A stretch of DNA of 64,000 nt from Nostoc sp. CHAB 5844 (GCF_020829595.1 NZ_JAIVFW010000017.1:58162-122161); one strand, 5' to 3'; positions 45,819 through 55,055 are shown, numbered from the stretch's first letter. Notes: generated by a model not told the origin, from the letters alone. Translations and numbers: made by a program.

Positions 45819-46763
45819 CTAATTGGATGGAATGCTTTTACGAAACATAACAGCCATCTCTTGGTGGAGACTCAGCCAATAACCGAAAATAGAGTAGAAA
45901 AGAAATTGAGGAGATGTTAATACTTTGCGAAATTGGATTGGTTGAAAGCATACGTCGATCGAACCATCAATGAGATTTGAGTAGAAGTTCCTGGTACGAG
46001 CGTTCAGAATGGGCCAACGTGTATCATCATATGACCGATCAAAGAAATCTACTGGCTCCCATCCTTGGTTCTTTCCTAGTGATTCGAGGACTTCACGCGT
46101 ATAGATGTGAAGGTGATAAGGGATATGCATATTATTGCGATTATCAGATAAGTCCGGTCGGTTTAAATTGATGTTAGCTGCGTTTGGTGTGCCGATCAGA
46201 ATATAACCACCTGGAGCAAGCAAGTCGTCTAATTGAGCTAACAAAGCACGAGGATCTTCAACATGTTCGATTACATCTTGCATCAAGATGTAATCAAATG
46301 GTGCTTGTTGCAGATTTGCTGGATTACCGAAACCCTCCTTTTGTCCGTAAGGATCATACCCGTAAGTATTAGCAAAGCCACGTTGTTGCAGATATTGTAT
46401 GAACAAACCATTGACACCACAGCCATAATCAAGTAGTGAGTGATTTTTAGAAAATCCGTGCTTTTTCAGATAACTAAATAAGTTCCCATATATCAATCGA
46501 AATATCCATGTCAATGTTCCCAAAGCTACAGGGTAATTTGCATAGTAGTGGTCAAGATCTACAACATCTAAACAGTGAATGGTTTTGCAGTTTGGACATC
46601 GCCAAGCCTTAAAAGTTTCACCAAAAAACTCTCTAACATTACACTCGAAAGTAGCGAAAGCAGATTCATCTTTTGGATCAATACGATAGTTACAAATCAC
46701 GCAATCAAGACGTTTGCGGCCTGTTCTTTGATCATAAATTTGACTTGAAGTTAAATTATTCAT
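45819..46763 (-). CDS. Class I SAM-dependent methyltransferase with N-terminal zinc ribbon
   Basis: A 314-residue protein from ATG 46763. Residues about 17-65 hold two Cys pairs (CVICNY and CPNCKTIHC), a small zinc ribbon common in sugar and O-antigen methyltransferases. The SAM core follows with LLDYGCGVNGLFIQYL (motif I), FDYILMQDVIEHVEDP and LLAPGGYILIGTPN. The C-terminal part ends with a hydrophobic segment (FLFYSIFGYWLSL). It lies about 260 bp upstream of the GT4 gene in the same direction. A role in methylating a sugar or lipid-linked intermediate is plausible; the substrate is unknown. Confidence 0.82.
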   Translation of the reverse strand: MNNLTSSQIYDQRTGRKRLDCVICNYRIDPKDESAFATFECNVREFFGETFKAWRCPNCKTIHCLDVVDLDHYYANYPVALGTLTWIFRLIYGNLFSYLKKHGFSKNHSLLDYGCGVNGLFIQYLQQRGFANTYGYDPYGQKEGFGNPANLQQAPFDYILMQDVIEHVEDPRALLAQLDDLLAPGGYILIGTPNAANINLNRPDLSDNRNNMHIPYHLHIYTREVLESLGKNQGWEPVDFFDRSYDDTRWPILNARTRNFYSNLIDGSIDVCFQPIQFRKVLTSPQFLFYSIFGYWLSLHQEMAVMFRKSIPSN

Positions 46764-47897
46764 TGTCAATAGCTTCAGTTATTTTGCAAAGTAACAACAC
46801 AAATAAATTATTTAAAACAACTAATTTGAGTTAAACAATGTTTAGCCAAAAAAATTTATCTTCTTATAGCGTTTCCTAAGCAACTGAGGTACACCCAAAT
46901 CTTGTTTACCAAGGTTAGTAGCTTTGAAAACGTACCTCACTAGGTCGGGAACCGCTATATATTAATTAAAATTAATCTCAGCATTACTCCAAAATATTTT
47001 TTACTAAGGTTGGGTAACAAAAAATTTATTTATATTTTCTTTAAATAAAAAAATTATCTAATTATAAATAAATTTGCTGAGAATTTATTAAGACTTACGC
47101 AAACTCTAAGATTTATTGGCGTTCTTGGCGGCTTGGCGGTTCGATAAATTAAGCTTTTTGGCGATTTTTGCGTAAGTTCTATTTATTTACTAGGTTTGCT
47201 TAATTAACTCTTAAAAATAGTTTTGTTAAACTACACTATTGCTCAAAAGATAATGCATTCATGCAATGGCATCTAGGTAGGGTTCGTAAAACTATCGCTC
47301 TTATATCCTAAAACTACATAAGTATGATCGTTCATTAAAGACTATAAGGTTCTACCAGCAGTAACACTTAATTCATTTTGTCAACCTACTTGATAGCTTG
47401 TACTGCAGTCTTTTTAAATGAATTCAGTTAAACTGTTGATAATCATATCATAGGTACTAAAGAGACACAAGTAAAGTTAATAAACATTTGTTATTAGCTT
47501 AATAATATGTTTTGTTGCTGCTTCATAGTACTATGGATTAGCTGAACGCCCATGCTCCGGCGACTGCCTTTACCATTTGTCAAACTGTGGTACAGCCAAA
47601 GGAGCATTTTAGCTTCAATGAAGCTATGGCAAAGCTCTTTCATACCTCAACCCCAAACTGCTGCATCATCGAGAGCAACTCCACTGCTTCCCTCAAGCGC
47701 GTATAAACGACTCCACCAGACATCGCTAACACAATTCTCTGTCGCCTTGCCTACTCAAAGGGAGTGCTGACATCGGTAGTTACGGTGTTCTTTCCCTTAG
47801 CTCTACTTTTATAGCCATTGATAAACAAGCCAGTCGAGGATGGTACACAGCCCTCCGGAATCGGCATCGATTTTTCCGAATTCTGCATTCACCCGCA
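46764..47897. other. Gene-poor interval with a decayed minus-strand coding stretch
   Basis: About 1.1 kb. Up to 47550 it is AT-rich and contains the MITE at 47093. Between about 47600 and 47880 the minus strand has pieces that look formerly coding (STGLFINGYKSRAKGK, then IVLAMSGGVVYTRLREAVEL), in different frames and with stops. I do not recognise the source; a transposase is one possibility. No intact gene is seen. Confidence 0.45.
47093..47177. mobile_element. MITE with ACTTACGCAAA ends
   Basis: ACTTACGCAAA at 47093 and its complement TTTTGCGTAAGT ending at 47177 bound about 85 bp with an inner GGCGTTCTTGGCGGCTTGG stretch. The ends are of the same class as the element at 42637-42734. Confidence 0.65.
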
Positions 47898-48410
47898 TTA
47901 AGGCAATTCGCTATAACATTTACCTACTGGACAATTCAGACAGTTTGTTTCATCACATAAACGGCAGATAGTTATGGCGGTGTCCTTCGTTTTTGTCAGG
48001 GAAAACAAGATTTGGTTACTGATGCGGCACAAATGTATGCGGTCTTTTGAAGATAAAGAAGCGATGGCTTCCTCAATAGCCTTCAACCGCGCTTGATGGA
48101 TCTTGCACACCATAGCTTCCCCTTCTGGGGTCAATTTCAACTCTACAGATCTGCGATCAACAGAGCAACGTTCACGAAAAATCAATCCTTGTTTCTCTAG
48201 CCTCTCTACAAGCCGCACTGCACCTGAATGCGACATCCCAAGGGCGCGACGCAATAGTTCAATTGGTATCCCAGGTGCATGTCTGACCAAGCAAAGAGCC
48301 TCGGCAGCAGGCCCAGCATCATCGATCATTTCCTCCGTTGAATGGGCGACTGAATCTGTTAAGGCAAGGGCGAAAGCCCCCACTACATTTACTAAGTTAG
48401 TATTTTCCAT
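47898..48410 (-). CDS. MarR-family regulator with Cys-rich tail
   Basis: A 170-residue winged-helix protein starting at ATG 48410 (MENTNLVNVVG); upstream in-frame codons run into the operator. The HTH is PIELLRRALGMSHSGAVRLVERLEKQG, followed by the wing (ERCSVDRRSVELKLTPEG). The C-terminus carries five Cys in CRLCDETNCLNCPVGKC, suited to metal binding or thiol redox sensing. Two perfect palindromes lie in the gap to the divergent GNAT gene and are the probable binding sites, giving autoregulation and control of the acetyltransferase. Confidence 0.88.
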   Translation of the reverse strand: MENTNLVNVVGAFALALTDSVAHSTEEMIDDAGPAAEALCLVRHAPGIPIELLRRALGMSHSGAVRLVERLEKQGLIFRERCSVDRRSVELKLTPEGEAMVCKIHQARLKAIEEAIASLSSKDRIHLCRISNQILFSLTKTKDTAITICRLCDETNCLNCPVGKCYSELP

Positions 48411-48420
48411 ACTTAAAATT

Positions 48421-48481
48421 ATATGCATCATGCATATTGACATCAAATAAATCTGATGATTATTATATGCTTGAAGCATAT
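48421..48481. promoter_or_regulatory. Twin MarR operators around a sigma-70 promoter
   Basis: Two perfect 17-bp palindromes share the form ATATGCWTnAWGCATAT: ATATGCATCATGCATAT (48421-48437) and ATATGCTTGAAGCATAT (48465-48481), with centres 44 bp apart, about four helical turns. For the plus-strand GNAT gene a consensus TTGACA (48437-48442) and TATTAT (48461-48466), spaced 18 bp, lie between and partly under them. Repressor bound to both sites would block this promoter and probably the divergent marR promoter. Confidence 0.8.
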
Positions 48482-48494
48482 ACTGAATTTCTCC

Positions 48495-48965
48495 ATGATT
48501 CGACCTACAAAACCCGAAGATGCAGAGGCACTGATTGCCGTAGCTAACACAATCGGTTTCCAGCCGAACGAGATCGAGGTTCTTGTCAAAATGCTGACTG
48601 ACTACTTCGGCGGCAACAGCGACAGCGATCCCTTCTGGATCACCGACGATGATGACAAAGATGGGCCGGTGGGGGTTGCCTACTGTGAGCCTGAACGGAT
48701 GACCGAGCAGACGTGGAACCTACAATTGATCGCAATTCGTTCTGATCGCCAGGGACAAGGACGCGGTGGGAAACTGCTGCACTACGTTGAAGAAACTTTG
48801 AAGGCGCGAGGTGGACGAATGCTACTGGTGGAAACATTAGCGAGCTTAGAGCGCACAAGGAAGTTCTACGTGAAGTGTGGCTACCAACAGGAGGCTTGCA
48901 TCCGAGACTTCTACGCGGCGGGTGCTGATAAGATTGTGTTTCGTAAAGTGTTGAATACGGACTAG
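48495..48965 (+). CDS. GNAT-family N-acetyltransferase
   Basis: A 156-residue GNAT enzyme; ATG 48495 gives the canonical opening MIRPTKPEDAEAL. The acetyl-CoA motif A is WNLQLIAIRSDRQGQGRGGKLL with the Q/RxxGxG/A loop (QGQGRG), and motif B ends with ERTRKFYVKCGYQQE. Divergently transcribed from marR, separated by the twin operators. MarR-controlled acetyltransferases commonly detoxify small molecules, so it may be an inducible resistance enzyme. Its base composition is more GC-rich than its surroundings. Confidence 0.87.
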   Translation: MIRPTKPEDAEALIAVANTIGFQPNEIEVLVKMLTDYFGGNSDSDPFWITDDDDKDGPVGVAYCEPERMTEQTWNLQLIAIRSDRQGQGRGGKLLHYVEETLKARGGRMLLVETLASLERTRKFYVKCGYQQEACIRDFYAAGADKIVFRKVLNTD

Positions 48966-49285
48966 ACTGCGGTAAACAGTCACACAAGTGCCGTATGGTT
49001 ATAATTTGGAATCAACACACGCAACTAGACAAGGATTAATTGCAATCGCTTACACAATTGTAGTTTTAGCTGGTCGCAACTCCCGAAAAATCAGACTACA
49101 ACAATATGTTGGTTGGCTTCAAGAATTAACCCTCTTTTGTTATCTTCGGCAGAGAATAATCCTAAATCCCTATTTTGAGTCTCTTTTTAACAAGGGGATT
49201 TAAATGGCAAAACCGGAATGCGATCGCTGAAGTTTGGGAGAGCTAAACAGCTTACTTCAAGAAAATGTAAGCGGATGACTGGAGT

Positions 49286-49383
49286 AATACCATTTCACCA
49301 AATAAATGATACAAATAATTTCTCCTCTGCCCCTCTGCCCCCTTGCGGTCTATTTGTATCAAATTTAAAGTGAAACGGTATAA
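49286..49383. mobile_element. MITE with ATACCATTTCAC ends
   Basis: ATACCATTTCACC and, inverted, AGTGAAACGGTAT (one mismatch) bound about 98 bp, with an inner inverted pair TGATACAAAT / ATTTGTATC. The stretch 48966-49285 contains a short unsupported plus-strand frame that I do not accept as a gene. Confidence 0.6.
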
Positions 49384-49403
49384 GCCGTCGAACCTTTGAT
49401 TCT

Positions 49404-49673
49404 ATGGTTGATATAGTGAAAGCTTCGGAGAAAAAGAAAAAGAAGCCATGCCGTTGTCCTAAACTAATTATTGAAGACCAAGTTTTAATAATTATTCAAT
49501 ACTGGAGGGAGTACCGCACTTACTATCATATTGGATTAGATTGGGGGATGTTTGAATCCGCAGTATGCCGAATAGTTTATAAAATTGAAAATACTCTTAT
49601 CAGTTCAAGAAAGTTTAGCCTACCAGGTAAGAAAAAGCTATTAAAGATGTCATCACATGAAGATTTAGTGTAA
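49404..49673 (+). pseudogene. Truncated IS5-type transposase, N-terminal part
   Basis: An 89-codon frame: a Lys-rich start (SEKKKKKPCRCPKL), then IIEDQVLIIIQYWREYRTYY and SAVCRIVYKIENTLISS, the helix-turn-helix region of IS5-like transposases. It ends at a stop before the DDE domain. Confidence 0.7.
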
Positions 49674-49729
49674 GGATTCAGGTAACAGAGTGTTGACAAA
49701 GGGAACAGTTGAGGGGGAGTATCACAAAT

Positions 49730-49830
49730 ATGAACCAAAGCCTGCCTCAAGATTTAGACTCAGAAAACTTGAACCAGTTACCGAAAGAAAAACTTTAACT
49801 TGTTCCCAATGGGTTGAATCAAATTATTAA
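49730..49830 (+). pseudogene. Possible IS66-type transposase N-terminal scrap
   Basis: The plus strand reads MNQSLPQDLDSENLNQLPKE followed by KL and a stop, resembling the N-terminal leader of IS66-type transposases. Only about 25 codons survive, so the assignment is weak. Confidence 0.3.
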
Positions 49831-49925
49831 AATAATATAAAGTCTTCTTAACTGTCTTAACTGTCCTTGCATTCTCATGAAACTTCTGGGACTCTAAGAT
49901 TGCTCATCTTTAAGCAATCAAACCG

Positions 49926-50705
49926 ATGAAGACTTCTCAATACTTATATTTAGCTATATCTTCGCTAATAGTCGGGGGAGCAATGCTTTTAAGCTCTCCT
50001 ACTCAGGCAGCGATCTTGGTGACTAGAGGCCCTAATACATCAAACTTTCCTGCAATCGGTAATAGATTCGTTATTTCTGGTATTGATGGTCGCCCGGTCA
50101 CTATTAACTCTATAACCTCTGAAGAGTTTCCCATTACTCAAATTGCTAACAACAACACCAGCGAAGTATCTGCAACTATTTTTGGCGGTGTTGTACAACC
50201 TGGAGATTTCGGTAGTTTTGTATTTGACATTCAGGATTATTCAGAAGGGACTGGCGGTGCTAGGTTAGTTTCTGGGGCAACGCTTCTTGCTACGCCAACT
50301 GGTGTAATAGAAGAAGCTCGCCCTGTTCTATCTTTTGCTAGTAGCACTTCCCCAGGAGCAACAACTCCATTTTCGGCATTTAATGTTACAGCCACCGGAG
50401 ATTTTGCCGATGAATCGTTTGTTGCCAATACTATTTTCCAAGTCCCTGGCGATCAAATTATTCTTGCTGACGCTTCATTTACGGGGACATTCGACGTTAG
50501 CAGCCAAGCGATACCAGGGTACGTACCTTTTGAGCAATTAAACAATTTTGGTTCTCCAACACGAGTGAACGTTGTACCTGGAGGTAGCGTAACCGTTACT
50601 AATCCTCAAGCAGTTCCTGAACCCTCAACTCTTATTGCTACAGCAGCAGCTTTAGGATTTGGTGCTGTCTTCAAGCGTAAGTCATTAAAGAGCAATAATA
50701 CCTAG
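49926..50705 (+). CDS. PEP-CTERM sorting-domain exported protein
   Basis: A 259-residue protein with a signal peptide (about 1-29, ending PTQAA), a beta-rich Ser/Thr/Gly mature region and a C-terminal PEP-CTERM anchor: VPEPSTLIATAAALGFGA, a hydrophobic stretch, then the basic FKRKSLKS. PEP-CTERM proteins are recognised by exosortase (EpsH family) and are linked to extracellular polysaccharide. No exosortase is in the window. The mature domain is of unknown function. Confidence 0.88.
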   Translation: MKTSQYLYLAISSLIVGGAMLLSSPTQAAILVTRGPNTSNFPAIGNRFVISGIDGRPVTINSITSEEFPITQIANNNTSEVSATIFGGVVQPGDFGSFVFDIQDYSEGTGGARLVSGATLLATPTGVIEEARPVLSFASSTSPGATTPFSAFNVTATGDFADESFVANTIFQVPGDQIILADASFTGTFDVSSQAIPGYVPFEQLNNFGSPTRVNVVPGGSVTVTNPQAVPEPSTLIATAAALGFGAVFKRKSLKSNNT

Positions 50706-50896
50706 GCTATTGGATAAGGGACTTTTAAGCAATAATGTTATTTAAAGGATAAGTATAAAGAATAAGCATTACAGACTTTTTAGGGCAAACATTTATCCTT
50801 TAAGTAACATTATTTTAACGCATAAGCTCTCCGATTTTGACAACTTATACTTTCAGATTAAATCCTTTGATGCTTCTGAATAATTTCACTTATTTA

Positions 50897-51239
50897 ACCT
50901 GAGTTCGGGTTAAGCTGTTTGAGATAAAAGCCAGTCCATCTGAAGGCTGGGTTTCTTAGGTTGGTGGCAATAAGCAATTAATCCGCACAGAACTTTAACG
51001 CAAAAGTTCACGGGGCTTCGATGTCTGGAATGTTCAATCTGAGAAATATTTTTGAGTTGGTCATTAATAGTTTCAATAATGGAGCGTTTACGAGATAAAA
51101 GCTTGTCATGGAGAAGCATCAACTTGTTTTTCATGTTGCGACGGGGTTTAGCAAAAAACTGAATGCCGAAGTCTTGTAAAAGTTGAGCAGCTAATTTCTG
51201 AGAAACATAACCGCGATCGCCAAAAATGTAAGGATTCAG
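50897..51239 (-). mobile_element. IS982-family remnant (C-terminal part)
   Basis: On the minus strand the frame from about 51239 reads [33 protein letters not shown], then [20 protein letters not shown] and [20 protein letters not shown]: the last third of an IS982 transposase. The likely element end CCTGAGTTCGGGTT is at about 50900. The N-terminal two thirds are absent. Confidence 0.8.
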
Positions 51240-51327
51240 GTCTAAAATTGAGGAACTAGGGAAGGGCGAGACTGAGAATTAATAGAGTCAGCAAGTAGTG
51301 CTTGTACAAAAAAATCAATAACAGACC

Positions 51328-51835
51328 TACATTGATGACGCTATCAAAGAAGCAGAAGCTTTAGCAGGTTGGAGATTGTATGTCACAAATGCTGTGGCTG
51401 CTGAGTTAACTTTTATCGCAATCGGTGATGTATTACCGGGATGAATGGCTTCTGGAGCGTGGTCTTCATCGTTTTAAAAGAGGTTCTTTACCTGCCTTAC
51501 CCATTTACTTCCAAAACCAAAACAGAATCACTGGTTTGATGTTTTCGTTAAACATCGCCTTGCGAGTTTTTACTTTAATTGAGTTTATTGTCCGTCAAGC
51601 ACTACAACAATCTCAACAATCTTTACAAGGTCTCTATGATGGCAATCCAAAACGAAAAACGGATCGCCCTTCTGCGGAGCAATTACTTAGAGCCTTTTGT
51701 CACATCACTCTGTACTTTCTCCCTGATTCTACTATTTTTATTACGCCTCTTAATCAGCTTCAAAAACAGATTCTTTCCACCATGAAAATGCCTCTTTCTC
51801 TTTATTTGCTAGAACTATTACTCTGCAAGACTTAA
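51328..51835 (+). mobile_element. IS1634-family remnant, frameshifted
   Basis: Frame one gives DDAIKEAEALAGWRLYVTNA; after a shift near 51425 the next frame gives YRDEWLLERGLHRFKRGSLP, ALRVFTLIEFIVRQAL, then LYDGNPKRKTDRPSAEQLL and LTPLNQLQ-type C-terminal residues. This is the C-terminal half of an IS1634-type transposase. The interval 51836-52361 contains no gene; a G+C-rich palindromic intergenic repeat lies at about 52069-52116. Confidence 0.75.
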
Positions 51836-52068
51836 TTCCTTTTTCTGAGGTGAAAATCAGCGAACGGACAGATAGTACTTTTTGTGTTGTATTATATGGG
51901 TGTTTAAAAGATTCCGCCAGAAGTTTTGCTCATAAGCTTCAAGCTTACTGTTTGATTCTCAATTTGGACTGCTGTTTTATTGAGTTGAACAGCTACAGAA
52001 TTTGCTCTAGTCAAGACTATTTAAATAAATAAGTAAGTTTTAATTGCCTCAGTTGTTTTCACTCTTAC

Positions 52069-52116
52069 GGGTTCGCCAGTTGCTTCATGTCGGGGAACCC
52101 GCCCAACGCACTGGCT
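52069..52116. repeat. Dispersed palindromic repeat (GGGTTCGCCAGT type), copy 1
   Basis: GGGTTCGCCAGTTGCT...GGGGAACCCGCCCAACGC...CTGGC has inner complementarity (GGGTTC/GAACCC and GCCAGT/ACTGGC). A related copy is at about 53867-53915. Such REP-like units are interspersed in filamentous cyanobacterial genomes. Confidence 0.55.
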
Positions 52117-52361
52117 CAACATAAATTTACCAATACCATATACTTGTTTCAAGCTGGAGTGGTAACATTCAATTCCTTAATGAATTGAAAGCAGTTCATT
52201 TTTTTCTTTCATCCAACAAAACCACTATTGACTATAGTTGCAGATTGAAACAATCGCATAAAAACTAAATAAGTCATTATAGAGATAAATAAAAATCTAT
52301 TTGAGAGTAGCTAAACAGGTAAGATAATAATGTAAAAATTCCAAATTTTTAGGAGGAGAAT

Positions 52362-53516
52362 ATGAACAATAAGTTGACACGTCGGCGGTTTGGTTATCTG
52401 GCGATCGCAGGTACTACCATAAGTTCCCTAGCTTATCTAACAAACAAGGCAGTTGCACAATGGCCTTATGAGTTTCCTTATAGACAGACTAGAAGCTTTG
52501 TCTATGTAATCGCCAATAACACGATAGGGGAAAATACTATTGCTGCTTATGCACGCAATCCTAGAACTGGTCGACTCTTTTATCTGGATTCCTATCCAAC
52601 TGGTGGCAGTGGCAGTATTAATGCTCTGGGCGTATCACAAAGTTCTTTGGTCACTGATGGTCAATATCTTTATGCTGTTAACCCTGGGAGTGCCAATATC
52701 TCAGTGCTGGCTATTAGGCAAGATGGTTCTCTACAGCTAATAGGTTCTCCTGTTGCTTCTGGCGGTCTTTTTCCTGTGAGTTTAGCACTCAGCCGCAAAG
52801 TCCTGTATGTAGCCAATGTTGGAACCCCTTCCAACTACACCGGATTCATAGTTAATAATGGTTCATTACAACCACTGGAAGGCTCAACCGTCAACCTGAA
52901 TCCTGCCGATCAACTTGGTTTAGTATTGTTCAATAGTACTGGTGATGTATTAATCGGTACAAGAATTGGCAGCAGTATCATTGATAGCTTCCAAGTAGAT
53001 AGCAATGGCCGCTTGATCCGTGCTTCTTTACTAGAAAATCAGGCGGGAGCCTTTGGAGGAGCATTCCGTCCTGGTTCAGATTCAGTTTTACTTGTCAACC
53101 TTTCCGGTTTGCCAGGAAATGCTACTTACCTAGTTAATGAACAGGGTAATCTTAATCAGGTGAATGCGGTTAATGAGCCAACATCACAAAATCCTTGCTG
53201 GGCAGTATTTCGCCCGGATGGGGCAGTAGCCTGGGTTTCTAACTTACTGCCTAGTTCCATATCCCTTTATGCTGTCAATAGCAATGGTGGGTTAACTAGG
53301 TTGAGTACGCACAGTACGCATAAAGTTGGTTGTGGTTCCGCAGATCTTGCCATAGATAAAGCTGGAAGATATATGTACCAGTTACTATCAATCAGCAAGG
53401 AAATTAATGTGCTGCGACTGACTAATAGTAGTATTGATGGCGGTTTAGCTCAGGTCGCAACAATTGGTCTGCCAGAAATTTCAGCTCCAATTGGACTGGT
53501 AGTTGTTGATCTGTAA
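52362..53516 (+). CDS. Tat-exported beta-propeller (YVTN/lactonase-like)
   Basis: A 384-residue protein with a twin-arginine signal (TRRRFGYLAIAG, cleavage near KAVAQ) and a seven-bladed propeller with repeats such as FVYVIANNTIGENTIAAYARNPRTGRL, QYLYAVNPGSANISVLAI and VAWVSNLLPSSISLYAV. Strong start with AGGAGGA upstream. It is a paralogue of the membrane-anchored propeller at 36713. Tat export implies folding in the cytoplasm, perhaps around a cofactor. Enzymatic activity is not evident. Confidence 0.83.
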   Translation: MNNKLTRRRFGYLAIAGTTISSLAYLTNKAVAQWPYEFPYRQTRSFVYVIANNTIGENTIAAYARNPRTGRLFYLDSYPTGGSGSINALGVSQSSLVTDGQYLYAVNPGSANISVLAIRQDGSLQLIGSPVASGGLFPVSLALSRKVLYVANVGTPSNYTGFIVNNGSLQPLEGSTVNLNPADQLGLVLFNSTGDVLIGTRIGSSIIDSFQVDSNGRLIRASLLENQAGAFGGAFRPGSDSVLLVNLSGLPGNATYLVNEQGNLNQVNAVNEPTSQNPCWAVFRPDGAVAWVSNLLPSSISLYAVNSNGGLTRLSTHSTHKVGCGSADLAIDKAGRYMYQLLSISKEINVLRLTNSSIDGGLAQVATIGLPEISAPIGLVVVDL

Positions 53517-53541
53517 TATATGGCATCATTCTTTTGTCACT

Positions 53542-53832
53542 CTAGGCAGAGGAAAAAGAGAAAAAGTCTGACCAAAGGGATAAAAACAGATAATTGTGCA
53601 AGGTATTCATGATGCTAATCAGGTCAGAAAATCCGCTATTAAGTTGGGGAATAGAAAATACCTTTAGCCAAGGTTTAATCAGATTGAAAAGGATGATTGG
53701 TTGAACAATAAGACGTAAATTATTCAAGAGATTCTTCCAACCAAACTTTTCATCCCACAAAGGATGTTCCGCAAATATTTGGAGAATATAGCTATGAGAT
53801 TTGGAAAAGACGCTTGAATGAAGGCTGACCAT
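53542..53832 (-). pseudogene. Transposase C-terminal remnant (family uncertain)
   Basis: A 96-codon frame with KFGWKNLLNNLRLIVQPIIL, FNLIKPWLKVFSIPQL and SIMNTLHNYL, which I associate with the C-terminal end of cyanobacterial DDE transposases (IS4-like), but the family is not certain. Its 3' end (53529-53577) recurs at 14154-14202. A second REP-like repeat (CGGGTTCGCCAGTCGCT) lies at about 53867-53915; no other gene is seen up to 54235. Confidence 0.5.
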
Positions 53833-54235
53833 GAGATAGGTACTACAAACTATTTCCTACCCTTCGGGTTCGCCAGTCGCTACAACGGGGGGAATCCCCG
53901 CAACGCGCTGGCGAACCATCTCTGAATGTGAGGATAATGAGTTAGCCGAAAATCTGCACACCCCGATTCGGATTATACTTTGCAGTTTACTGGCAGTTGA
54001 TTTGGGACGCGATCGCTATCGGGTGAATATTTTGGTCGCGTCGGTGACTATGGTGAAATTTGACGTGAATGGCCCTTTGTTAGAAATGTTAGGCGATCGC
54101 CATCATAATACACCCTCATATTCGCTCTCGTCCGGGAACATAAAACTAAATTACATTCAAACATTTGTGGGACAGCAATTAAATCTCATTGCTGCCCCAC
54201 AAATATGAATAGAAATTTGCTATTTCAACAAATGC

Positions 54236-54640
54236 TTATGCCGGAATCAATACTGTGTCAATCACATGAATCACACCGTTATCAGCTTCCACATCTGGCG
54301 TGGTAACTGTAGCGTCATTAATTTTTACACCACCATTAGACGCGTCAATTCTTATGCTGCTTCCTTCAACAGTTGGAGCCGAGTCTAAATTGACGACATC
54401 GCTTGCCAGCACTTTCCCAGAAACAACATGGTAAGTGAGGATTTTTGTGAGTTGTGGAATGTCTTTAAGCAGTGAGTCTACTGTCCCTGCGGGTAGCTTA
54501 GAAAATGCCTCGTCAGTCGGTGCAAAGACTGTAAATGGGCCAGGACTCTTGAGAGTATCCACCAAACCAGCAGCTTGTACTGCCGCTACTAAAGTGTTAA
54601 AGGAACCAGCATTTACAGCAGTATCAACGATATCAGCCAT
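54236..54640 (-). CDS. Fasciclin (FAS1) domain protein
   Basis: A 134-residue single FAS1 domain with no signal peptide. Hallmarks: [30 protein letters not shown] (H1 region), [14 protein letters not shown] with the conserved YH, and [14 protein letters not shown] (H2). FAS1 proteins usually mediate adhesion or low-affinity ligand binding and in cyanobacteria are often short and single-domain, as here. The lack of an export signal is notable but common in this subgroup. Confidence 0.92.
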   Translation of the reverse strand: MADIVDTAVNAGSFNTLVAAVQAAGLVDTLKSPGPFTVFAPTDEAFSKLPAGTVDSLLKDIPQLTKILTYHVVSGKVLASDVVNLDSAPTVEGSSIRIDASNGGVKINDATVTTPDVEADNGVIHVIDTVLIPA

Positions 54641-55055
54641 GTGTTTAAGAGTTTCTGTATCTTTCGTTACTGAAGATATACTTTTATTCAGATTATTACT
54701 ATCTATCTACAGACAGTTTAAATTATACTAATGACTTGATATTATTAAAAAATTTGGTAAATAGGTAAATAAAGTATTTTAAATATGCTTCTAAAAGTCA
54801 AAGATTCTCGATTTGGGGCAATGCTGAGAGTGATAAACGCGTTTGGCGGCTTATCCATTTCTGTACTCCAACTCCAAAACACTCAACAATTTCTCTTACA
54901 CAGCAGTCAAGTATGGCCGATTCAACTTCCCCAACGACTGCAACAAATTCTTGACTGTATCTTCCAGCGAATCTGAATATATTCGAGAAATGCGATCGCA
55001 GATCGAGAGCATCTGCTGACATTCAGCAAGTCAACAGAAGCCGAATTTTGAACAG
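54641..55055. other. Intergenic region upstream of a small DUF6887-like gene
   Basis: About 415 bp. Short plus- and minus-strand frames occur at 54785-55022, but none has a convincing ribosome site or recognisable motif. Codons for KPNFEQ directly precede the ATG of the next gene in frame, so that gene may start further upstream with a non-ATG codon. Confidence 0.45.

Noticed and set aside
48988..49203. 71-codon plus-strand gene
   Set aside because: No ribosome site, no recognisable domain, and compositional bias of non-coding DNA.
51850..52032. 60-codon plus-strand gene after the IS1634 remnant
   Set aside because: No ribosome site or domain; Cys-rich, low plausibility; continuation of IS debris is more likely.
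54785..55022. Short genes on both strands before the DUF6887-like gene
   Set aside because: Two overlapping opposite frames without ribosome sites or motifs; neither is supported.
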